Below are positions 23,880 through 29,606 of a DNA stretch of 29,606 nucleotides, piece after piece (within the stretch, counting starts at the first letter, position 1; each line of letters opens with the position of its first letter). Location: positions 1-29,606 of the forward strand of contig BNUH01000034.1 in the NCBI GenBank assembly GCA_025997215.1, written 5' to 3'. Under the pieces are notes generated by a model. That model ran no database searches and was not told the origin of the DNA. It saw nothing but the letters and a program-made list of their open reading frames with translations. Made by a program: the position numbers and the translations under genes. The stretch is from Clostridia bacterium. GTDB lineage: Bacteria > Bacillota_A > Clostridia > Christensenellales > Aristaeellaceae.

Positions 23880-25313
23880 GTGACCATGAAAAAAGGGTTC
23901 AAGTTGGGATTGGCTCCGACGCGTAGGTTTTGTTTTTCCGTTGAAGACGCGCACCGCTACAAAGCGCTCACTGAGCGAAAGCTAGATGATTTGGGTATTG
24001 AGTATGTCAATATCGATTCTGTTAATGAGGAAGGTCTGCTGATCCGGATGGAGGATGCGCATAAGGCCATCGCGTTGTTCAAGGCGGAGGATGTGGACGC
24101 AGTATTTGTGCCGCACGTCAACTTCGGCACGGAGGAGGTTGTGGCTACGCTGTGCCGCGCCTTGGGCAAACCCGTACTGCTGTGGGGGCCGCGTGACGAG
24201 GCGCCATTGGACGATGGGATCCGTCTGCGGGATTCGCAATGTGGCGTATTTGCCACCAGCAATGTGCTGCAGAAGTACGGCGTACAGTTTACATACATTG
24301 TAAGTTCACGGATGGATGATCCGATCCTGCGCGAGGGTATATTAACATTTGTTGCGGCAGCGAGCGTGGTGAAGGCATTCATTGGCGCGCGGATCGGGCA
24401 GATTTCGACTCGACCGCCGAACTTCTACACGGTGATCATCAATGAACAAGATTTGCTAACACGTTGGGGCATCGAACTGATGCCTCTAACTGCGCTGCGT
24501 TTTACGAACGAGGTGCGGCGCATCGCACGAGAGGATCCACGAATTCCGCAGGAGGTAGAATCCATCGCTCAAAACATCGCCGTGCGAGATACGCCAAAGG
24601 ATGCATTGCCGCTGATCGCTGGGATGAAGCTATTCATGCTGGACTGGGCGCGCGAGGCAAACCTATCTGCTATTGCGATCCGCTGCCACGAGGACTTGCC
24701 GGAAGAATTGAAGTGCTACTCATGCTACGCAAACGCATTAGTTACAGACGCGGGCATACCCGTGGCGTGTGAGACTGATATACACGGCGCGCTGTCATCC
24801 TTGCTGATTCAGGCGGCAAATCTTAACACGGAAGCAGCGTTCTTTGCGGATCTAACCATTCGTCATCCCAATAACGACAATGGGGTATTACTTTGGCACT
24901 GCGGCAACTTCCCGCCATGCCTGCAAGCAAAGGGTTGCGACGCGTTCCTGGCGGGTCATTGCAACGTGGCTCCAGGTTATCCCGGCACGGGAAATTTCGC
25001 AATCGATGCCCAGGATTTAACCGTTTGCCGATTTGATGGCATCAACGGGCGGTACAAACTGTTCATCGGCGAAGGCACAGCAACGTCCGGTCCATTCTGC
25101 TTGGGAACCTATGTATGGATGGAAGTGGCCGACTGGCCGCTATGGGAAGAGAAGCTGGTATATGGCCCATATGTGCATCATGTGGCTGGTGTGCGTGGCA
25201 AATGTGCAGCGGCCTTACTGGAGGCGTGCCGATATATATCCGGCTTGGCCGCGGATGTAGCGACTCCAACTGAGCAGCAGATACGCGCGCGCCTGAGAGG
25301 TAGCATGTGTTGA
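23880..25313 (+). CDS. L-fucose/L-arabinose isomerase-family protein
   Basis: This 477-residue cytoplasmic protein has the fold of the FucI/AraA ketol isomerases, which interconvert aldoses and ketoses with a divalent metal. The clearest family block is ACETDIHGALSS (Glu about 298, Asp about 300), followed by LWHCGNFP (His about 340), with a C-terminal domain including GTYVWMEV. It is shorter than classical FucI (about 590), as are many uncharacterised Bacillota members. GTG 23880 has AGAGG 6 bases upstream; ATG 23886, two codons later, is the alternative. It is the last gene of the operon. It would supply the ketose for the kinase and aldolase; the actual sugar is unknown. Confidence 0.85.
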   Translation: MTMKKGFKLGLAPTRRFCFSVEDAHRYKALTERKLDDLGIEYVNIDSVNEEGLLIRMEDAHKAIALFKAEDVDAVFVPHVNFGTEEVVATLCRALGKPVLLWGPRDEAPLDDGIRLRDSQCGVFATSNVLQKYGVQFTYIVSSRMDDPILREGILTFVAAASVVKAFIGARIGQISTRPPNFYTVIINEQDLLTRWGIELMPLTALRFTNEVRRIAREDPRIPQEVESIAQNIAVRDTPKDALPLIAGMKLFMLDWAREANLSAIAIRCHEDLPEELKCYSCYANALVTDAGIPVACETDIHGALSSLLIQAANLNTEAAFFADLTIRHPNNDNGVLLWHCGNFPPCLQAKGCDAFLAGHCNVAPGYPGTGNFAIDAQDLTVCRFDGINGRYKLFIGEGTATSGPFCLGTYVWMEVADWPLWEEKLVYGPYVHHVAGVRGKCAAALLEACRYISGLAADVATPTEQQIRARLRGSMC

Positions 25314-25341
25314 AGAAGTAAAAGTTGCAATAAACCGATCA

Positions 25342-25367
25342 GCCCGCCAGCAGTGTCGCTGGTGGGC
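25342..25367 (+). terminator. Hairpin after the isomerase gene
   Basis: GCCCGCCAGC (25342-25351) pairs with GCTGGTGGGC (25358-25367), with one G-T pair and a 6-base loop. The tail GATTTAGG is poor in T, so termination may be weak or factor-dependent. Confidence 0.45.
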
Positions 25368-25491
25368 GATTTAGGCCGCTGACTAAGTAGCCAATATTGG
25401 GCGTATTAACCATGTTGGAGATCAACAACCCTTTGCCTTCTACTATCTGCTTTGAACCTACATATCCAACGTCAAGGCATATAGTCAACAA

Positions 25492-25561
25492 ACTTCAGAA
25501 ATGGGGCAGCAAAACGAGACGTTTCCAGTAAATGTGGCGCTTATGCATCCGTTTCTGAAGT
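25492..25561. repeat. Inverted repeat of 10 bp
   Basis: ACTTCAGAAA (25492-25501) is the exact reverse complement of TTTCTGAAGT (25552-25561), 50 bases apart. The interior includes a small hairpin AAACG-AGA-CGTTT. It resembles the ends of a small mobile unit but carries no transposase and no visible target duplication. Confidence 0.35.
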
Positions 25562-25570
25562 GGGTTGACA

Positions 25571-25888
25571 TTAACAAATAGCGCCTCTTTTTTCAGCCCT
25601 GTCTTTATCCCTATATTGCGCATAATACGGCATCCAGCCAGTATCCCGCGCCTTCCTCATGCTGGCATAAGCATAGGTCCCGCTCAACCTTCTAAGAATT
25701 CCATGTCGGTTTTGCCAGCCCATACCCAATGAGATGAGGAATCTTGTACCCTGGTATTTTTCGTTGAACAGTTCACACTCCAGCCGACTAATGGTTCGGA
25801 TGGTCAGTGCGTGGCGGCGCAGGCGGTTGATGAGATCTTGATAGGCGAGTATATCGTTTGGAGTTGAGCCGTCTGGGAATTCGCTTAT
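25571..25888 (-). pseudogene. 3' fragment of an unknown protein-coding gene
   Basis: The minus frame is open for 105 codons from an in-frame TAG (25891-25889) to TAA (25573-25571). It has no ATG, GTG or TTG near its beginning, the first being far inside. The peptide has an ordinary coding look: it begins ISEFPDGSTPNDILAYQD, continues ELFNEKYQGTRFLISLGMGW, and ends AYASMRKARDTGWMPYYAQY plus a basic tail. I do not recognise the family. It appears to be the C-terminal end of a gene whose 5' part was lost at about 25885, exactly where the permease remnant on the other strand begins. Confidence 0.5.
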
Positions 25889-26078
25889 CTACATCAACAG
25901 TGTCAGCAAATACACTCTCGCGCTGGGATTGCGTATGTCGCTGGACACCCAATCCGGCGCACAGTGGAATCAAATTATGGCGATGTCTGTGCTGAGCATC
26001 CTGCCATGTGTGATATTATTTTTTGCTGCGCAGAAGTATTTTGTTGAGGGGATTGCGACTACGGGGTTTAAGTGGTAG
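25878..26078 (+). pseudogene. C-terminal remnant of a MalG-type sugar permease
   Basis: The plus frame encodes about 66 residues ending in TAG 26078: SLIYINSVSKYTLALGLRMS, then WNQIMAMSVLSILPCVILFF, then QKYFVEGIATTGFKW. By eye 39 of 62 positions match the end of the intact permease at 27498-28370, including AMSVLSI, QKYFV and GIATTG. There is no start codon and no upstream permease sequence, so most of the gene is gone. It is a paralogue of the nearby gene, not a recent copy. It marks a lost ABC importer. Confidence 0.8.
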
Positions 26079-26108
26079 GGGATTGCAATTCTATAGCACA
26101 ATAAATAT

Positions 26109-26132
26109 GTGGGCGGAAATAACTCCGCCCAC
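26109..26132 (-). terminator. Terminator of the third ABC importer operon
   Basis: A perfect 9 bp stem, GTGGGCGGA (26109-26117) with TCCGCCCAC (26124-26132), and a 6-base loop. On the minus strand the tail is ATATTTATT. It lies 22 bases after the solute-binding gene. Confidence 0.7.
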
Positions 26133-26153
26133 TCAAAAACAAACTAAACCAGA

Positions 26154-27419
26154 TTACTTCTTTTCGATCATCCTGTGAAGCAGGTCAAGTATCTCCTGCG
26201 CGGCATCGGCGGTGGTTTTCTGGCCGAATGCTACCGCTAGGTTGATATTGTCGAACCCTTCCAGGAATTCCTGGTCGTTGGGGATATTAGGATCCATCGG
26301 CGTACTGTGATCGGCCAGCACATCGAACAGCGCGTACACTTTTTGATCCAGCGGCGTCGCGACCTCGGCGATGGCTGTGCGTACTTCGGGTGAGGCAGAG
26401 ATGCCGCGGTCATTGCGCAGGATCAAACCAACCTCAGGCGTGGTCACGAAGAAGTTGATGAACGCGGCCGCAGCATCCTTATTCTCTGAAGCGCTATTCA
26501 TGCAGAAGTATTGGCTGGGCATGATCCATGCGGCGTCGCTTGCCACCTCGGGCAACGGGCTGATGCCCAGTTCATCGGTCATTGCAGCTTGATAACCGGA
26601 GATTTGGTTGGAGTAGAGTATTGTCATGGCGACCTTGCCCGCCACGAGCGCCGAAGTATCTGTCCCCTTCTCGGTAAACTCAGCGGATGTTTCGCCCGAC
26701 GGAACCAGACCAGCGTCGCGCCATCCAGCCCACATATCCAGGAACGACTTTACGGTTTCAACCTTGAGGTCCGTACTGTCGCCGCCGGTGTACATGGAGT
26801 TGCCCTGCTGACGCGTGTAATAGCCGAACGTATTGGTTTCATAACACGACCCGTCGAACATCGGATAGACGCCGGTGGGCAGTTTGTCCTTTAGTTGCGC
26901 CAGGTATTCGCCAAAGGTTTCCCAAGTGAAGTCCGCATCTGGCAGTTCAACACCAGCGTTGTCCAGCATCGTCTTGTTGTACACGATGCCCAGACGGTTC
27001 GCGCCAAGGCATAAGCCGTACACGCTGCCGTCCACGGTGATGGCGTTCAGCATGGGCTGATCCACCTTGGTTTGATCGATCAGATTGCCAAAGTAGGGAT
27101 CGAGCGGCGCTAGTACGCCCTTTGATACGTAATCGGGATAATTGCCGCCAAACTGCAGCACGTCAGGCGCGTTACCTCCCGCCAGCATGGTATCCAGTTT
27201 CGTCCAGTAATCGCCGCCACCCATGTACTCGGCCTCTATCTTGACATTTGGATACTGAGCCTCAAACAGGTCGATTACCTGGAGTGTGATCTCATGGCGG
27301 GAATCGCCGCCCCACCACATCACCCGCAGGGTGCCGGAGATCTCCGGTTCGTCCGCTTGCACAGCGGCAACGGACAAAACCATCGTTAGTGCGATTAGCA
27401 GCGCGAGCAGTTTCTTCAT
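26154..27419 (-). CDS. Extracellular sugar-binding protein of the third ABC importer (family 1)
   Basis: This 421-residue secreted binding protein starts at ATG 27419 with AAGGAGG 8 bases upstream; the frame opens at 27446 but that start has no ribosome binding site. The signal peptide MKKLLALLIALTMVLSVAAV ends in VQA (cleavage after about 22), again without a lipobox cysteine. Typical mature motifs follow: TLRVMWWGGDSRHEITLQVI, YPNVKIEAEYMGGGDYWTKL, GGNAPDVLQFGG, VDGSVYGLCLGANRLGIVYN and ISPLPEV. WWGGDSRH near the N-terminus is common among binding proteins for oligosaccharides. It is last in the operon after two permeases, with a hairpin at the junction. No ATPase gene is present. Confidence 0.92.
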   Translation of the reverse strand: MKKLLALLIALTMVLSVAAVQADEPEISGTLRVMWWGGDSRHEITLQVIDLFEAQYPNVKIEAEYMGGGDYWTKLDTMLAGGNAPDVLQFGGNYPDYVSKGVLAPLDPYFGNLIDQTKVDQPMLNAITVDGSVYGLCLGANRLGIVYNKTMLDNAGVELPDADFTWETFGEYLAQLKDKLPTGVYPMFDGSCYETNTFGYYTRQQGNSMYTGGDSTDLKVETVKSFLDMWAGWRDAGLVPSGETSAEFTEKGTDTSALVAGKVAMTILYSNQISGYQAAMTDELGISPLPEVASDAAWIMPSQYFCMNSASENKDAAAAFINFFVTTPEVGLILRNDRGISASPEVRTAIAEVATPLDQKVYALFDVLADHSTPMDPNIPNDQEFLEGFDNINLAVAFGQKTTADAAQEILDLLHRMIEKK

Positions 27420-27480
27420 AGATGGATCCTCCTTATTTGTGCTCAACAGAACGCACGCGTCCTGTTTGCCTCATAATCGA

Positions 27481-27503
27481 GGCTAACCTTATAAAGGTTA
27501 ACC
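27481..27503 (-). repeat. Hairpin at the permease/binding-protein junction
   Basis: GGCTAACCTT (27481-27490) and AAGGTTAACC (27494-27503) form a 10 bp stem with one G-T pair and a 3-base loop. It overlaps the permease stop codon. It probably sets mRNA processing or stability so that the binding protein is made in excess. Confidence 0.5.
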
Positions 27504-28370
27504 TTTTATACCCGTAGTCGCAATGCCTTGCACGAAGTACTTCTGCAGTGAGAAGAACAGTATGAAGCATGGCACTATCGACAGCACGGACATGGCCAGC
27601 ATCGCACCCCAGTTGCTTGTGCCCGTCGCATCCAAGAACATGCGAAGGCCCAGCGGCACGGTATATTTGGCCGGTGTATTTATATAAAGTAATTGGTTCA
27701 TGAAATCATCCCATGTCCAAAGAAATGTGAACAGCGCGGTTGTGATCAAAGCCGGCGCAGTCAGCGGCAGCACGATCCGCAGATAAATGCCTATGCGACC
27801 GCAGCCATCCAGCCTGGCGGATTCATCCAGATCCTTCGGCAACCCGCGCATAAACTGCACCAACAGGAACACAAAGAACGCATCTGTCGCAAACAGTTTT
27901 GGCAGGATCAACGCGAGGTATAATGGATGGTCGATCATACCCAAGTTTTTGAAGTTGATGTAACGCGGGATGGTCGTGACATGCGCGGGCAGCATGAGCG
28001 TCACCATCATTGCGGCAAACAAGATATTCTTAAATTTGAAGTTCAGCCGAGCAAACGCGTACCCCGCCATCGAGCAGGATATCATGTTGAGCACGACGAC
28101 CGACAGGCATATCGCCAATGAATTCTTGAAGAATACGGCGAAGCGTATGCGGCCAACGCCTGACCAGCCTGTAATGTAGTGCTGGAATGTGATGGACTTT
28201 GGTATCAAACTGGGATCAGAGAAGATCGTGTTGCCCGCTTTGAGGCTTGACATAATCAGCCACGCGACGGGATAGAGCATCACTATCCCAAAGAGGATAA
28301 TGATTATGTGCGAGAATGTATTGCCGATGATACGTTTAGTTTTTATCGACATGGCCATCGTCATCATCAC
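27498..28370 (-). CDS. Sugar ABC transporter permease (MalG/UgpE-like)
   Basis: This 290-residue membrane subunit has six hydrophobic segments (first: IIIILFGIVMLYPVAWLIM). The EAA loop is LDESARLDGCGRIGIYLRIV and the end is SLQKYFVQGIATTGIKG. Several ATGs lie close together at the start (28370, 28367, 28361, 28355). The ribosome binding site is GGAG/AGGCGGTG just upstream, so 28361 or 28355 could also be used. It follows the MalF-like gene with a 3-base gap. The C-terminal 62 residues are clearly related to the permease remnant at 25878-26078, which is on the opposite strand. Confidence 0.92.
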   Translation of the reverse strand: MMMTMAMSIKTKRIIGNTFSHIIIILFGIVMLYPVAWLIMSSLKAGNTIFSDPSLIPKSITFQHYITGWSGVGRIRFAVFFKNSLAICLSVVVLNMISCSMAGYAFARLNFKFKNILFAAMMVTLMLPAHVTTIPRYINFKNLGMIDHPLYLALILPKLFATDAFFVFLLVQFMRGLPKDLDESARLDGCGRIGIYLRIVLPLTAPALITTALFTFLWTWDDFMNQLLYINTPAKYTVPLGLRMFLDATGTSNWGAMLAMSVLSIVPCFILFFSLQKYFVQGIATTGIKG

Positions 28371-28373
28371 CGC

Positions 28374-29309
28374 CTACTCCCCACTGCCATAACTGACCCA
28401 CATGCCACTCGTTCGGAATATCACTATTGTGAAAACTGATATAATTACCAGCAACACCCACGCCATAGCCGAGGCATAACCCATCTCCCAGTGATGGAAA
28501 CCTTTTATATACAGATACAGTGTATAGAACATGGTGGAATTAAGCGGGCCGCCTTTGCCGTCGCTTATGATGAACACCTGTGTGAACGCCTGGAATGCGG
28601 TGATCGTCTGCATGACCAGGTTGAATAGTATAACCGGTGATAAACATGGAATGGTGATATGAAGGAACTGATGCCTGGCCGACGCGCCGTCCACAGCCGC
28701 GGCTTCGTAGTAATCCTGCGGAATCTGCTTGAGACCAGCCAGGAAAATGATCATCGATGAACCAAACTGCCATACCGTCAGTATGACCAATGTGAACATC
28801 GCGTATTTGGGATTGGCGATCCAAGATGGTGCGCGGTACGCTGTGCCGGTGAGCGCGCTCATGGCGGGATTGATGATTGAGTTGATAACTCCATCGCCGG
28901 AGAACAGTTTCTTCCATAAAACGGATATGGCCACCGATCCGCCCAGCAGTGTCGGGATGTAATATACGGTACGATATATACTGATGAAGTGAATCTTCCT
29001 GTTCATAATAACCGCGATCACCAGCGCAAACACCAGTTTGATCGGCACGGATAGGAACACATAACCAAATGTTACCTTGAGCGACTGCTTATACACAGCG
29101 TCCTTTGTGAATAGATATATAAAATTCTTGAGTCCAACCCAGTGCGCCTCACCCAGCACGGAGAAATCTGTGAACGAGTAAAACAGCGACGTCACCATCG
29201 GCAGCAGCGTGAGCGTCAAGAAACCGACCAACCAAGGTGCTAGGAACAAGTAGCCCGCCACGTTCTGGCGGAAGGTCTCACTCAAATGCTTCCCACGCAT
29301 ATGTCTCAT
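28374..29309 (-). CDS. Sugar ABC transporter permease (MalF/UgpA/LacF-like)
   Basis: This membrane permease has about 311 residues. It starts with FRQNVAGYLFLAPWLVGFLT (first hydrophobic segment), then DFSVLGEAHWVGLKNF. The EAA loop is QDYYEAAAVDGASARHQFLH, and VFIISDGKGGPLNSTMFYTL follows, as in LacF/UgpA. The frame is open to 29372, but the promoter at 29352-29379 places the transcript start near 29345 and excludes that. Starts left are GTG 29330, ATG 29309 and ATG 29300. GAGGTGAG (29333-29326) is rather far from 29309, so the exact start is uncertain. It is the first gene of the third importer operon. Confidence 0.9.
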   Translation of the reverse strand: MRHMRGKHLSETFRQNVAGYLFLAPWLVGFLTLTLLPMVTSLFYSFTDFSVLGEAHWVGLKNFIYLFTKDAVYKQSLKVTFGYVFLSVPIKLVFALVIAVIMNRKIHFISIYRTVYYIPTLLGGSVAISVLWKKLFSGDGVINSIINPAMSALTGTAYRAPSWIANPKYAMFTLVILTVWQFGSSMIIFLAGLKQIPQDYYEAAAVDGASARHQFLHITIPCLSPVILFNLVMQTITAFQAFTQVFIISDGKGGPLNSTMFYTLYLYIKGFHHWEMGYASAMAWVLLVIISVFTIVIFRTSGMWVSYGSGE

Positions 29310-29351
29310 TATAATATCCAGAACACTCACCTCGTCATACCTGCTAACTAA

Positions 29352-29379
29352 AGTATAATGCTTCGGGTACAATTGTCAA
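29352..29379 (-). promoter_or_regulatory. Strong sigma-A promoter of the third ABC importer
   Basis: On the minus strand, perfect TTGACA (29379-29374), 16 bases, TATACT (29357-29352). It fixes the upper limit for the permease start codon. Confidence 0.8.
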
Positions 29380-29403
29380 CAGAAATATTAGTGCGAAATG
29401 CTG

Positions 29404-29424
29404 TCAACCTAACATCAACCTAAC
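29404..29424. promoter_or_regulatory. Tandem 11 bp direct repeat upstream of the importer promoter
   Basis: TCAACCTAAC occurs at 29404-29413 and 29415-29424 (period 11, one helical turn). It begins 25 bases upstream of the -35 of the minus-strand promoter. Direct repeats at this place are typical for AraC-type activators. Confidence 0.5.
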
Positions 29425-29488
29425 GACTATAGCACGACGGAATTTCCCTAATTCGGCAGATATTCACATTCCAAAGCAGCCCAAAAAC

Positions 29489-29536
29489 TCAACAACGACA
29501 AGGAAAATCAGACGGATTTTCTTGTCAAATTGTTGA
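29489..29536. repeat. Large imperfect palindrome between divergent promoters
   Basis: TCAACAA (29489-29495) pairs with TTGTTGA (29530-29536), GACAA (29497-29501) with TTGTC (29522-29526), and GAAAATC (29503-29509) with GATTTTC (29515-29521). That makes 19 pairs with one bulge, one internal loop and a 5-base loop. On the minus strand GTTTTTGGG follows. It could be an operator, an RNA hairpin, or a terminator for antisense transcription. Confidence 0.5.
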
Positions 29537-29545
29537 ATATTTTAG

Positions 29546-29574
29546 TTGCGGATTTGGCGAGACTGTGGTATAAT
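29546..29574 (+). promoter_or_regulatory. Promoter of the divergent gene at the window end
   Basis: TTGCGG (29546-29551), 17 bases, perfect TATAAT (29569-29574). It leads to AGGAGG (29591-29596) and an ATG at 29604. Confidence 0.65.
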
Positions 29575-29603
29575 AGTCCAAGATCTACTCAGGAGGCGAG
29601 CGT

Positions 29604-29606
29604 ATG
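29604..29606 (+). CDS. Start codon of a divergent gene, cut by the window end
   Basis: The last three bases are ATG, with AGGAGG 7 bases upstream and a good promoter before that. Only the start is present, so the product is unknown. A regulator of the adjacent importer would be the usual neighbour in this position. Confidence 0.6.

Larger units (their letters stand above)
25314..26153. other. Scar region without an intact gene
   Basis: These 840 bases hold a weak terminator, a 10 bp inverted repeat, and two gene 3' fragments lying back to back (listed separately). The 200 bases 25370-25570 contain no recognisable coding trace apart from the inverted repeat. Confidence 0.6.

Noticed and set aside
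25788..25973. 61-codon minus-strand frame in the scar region
   Set aside because: It overlaps both gene fragments in another frame and has a proline/arginine-rich shadow-like sequence.
3600..29606. CRISPR array, tRNA or rRNA genes, phage attachment sites
   Set aside because: No regularly spaced repeats, cloverleaf signatures or rRNA motifs were noticed by eye anywhere in the window.

Overview
The window looks like a chromosomal segment of a spore-forming Clostridia-type Bacillota, probably a gut or rumen organism. The reasons are strong AGGAGG-type ribosome binding sites, sigma-A promoters with 16-17 bp spacing, three ATPase-less ABC sugar importers, a YesM/YesN-type two-component system, and a near-perfect sigma-K-like promoter in front of a cysteine-rich gene. 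All three solute-binding proteins carry a plain signal peptide with no lipobox cysteine. I associate that habit with Christensenellales-like lineages, but this placement is an inference.

Layout. (1) 1-2958, minus strand: two tandem paralogous cysteine-rich proteins of unknown function (the first cut by the window edge), possibly spore-coat or surface structural proteins. A two-domain GNAT acetyltransferase runs divergently at 3179-3985. (2) 3986-4575: no convincing gene; a 14 bp perfect hairpin and a possible small RNA ending in a terminator. (3) 4576-12094: a carbohydrate locus with LplB/LplC-like permeases, a long solute-binding protein and a cytoplasmic GH43/GH32-like propeller hydrolase on the minus strand. 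Divergent from it are a sensor histidine kinase (YesM type) and an AraC-type response regulator (YesN type). (4) 12289-25313: two divergent operons around one shared regulatory region (14566-14977). Leftward: two TIM-barrel sugar isomerase/epimerase proteins and an RpiB/LacAB-family protein. Rightward: PfkB kinase, solute-binding protein, two permeases, class II aldolase, LacI regulator, Gfo/Idh/MocA oxidoreductase, cytoplasmic FG-GAP/VCBS propeller protein and an L-fucose/arabinose-isomerase-family protein. (5) 25314-26153: a scar in which the 3' end of a lost permease gene abuts the 3' end of an unknown gene on the other strand. (6) 26154-29309, minus strand: a third ABC importer (two permeases and a solute-binding protein), with a strong promoter, a tandem direct repeat and a divergent gene whose start codon ends the window.

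How the genes work together. Region 4 reads as a complete route from uptake to triose: import, redox or isomerisation of the sugar, phosphorylation by the PfkB kinase, and cleavage by the class II aldolase, with a resident LacI regulator. The set Gfo/Idh/MocA dehydrogenase, two TIM-barrel proteins, a cytoplasmic FG-GAP propeller and an RpiB homologue whose presumed phosphate-binding residues are all replaced is not a standard sugar pathway known to me. It is the best candidate here for an undescribed catabolic system. None of the three importers has an ATPase gene nearby, so they probably share an MsmX-like ATPase encoded elsewhere.
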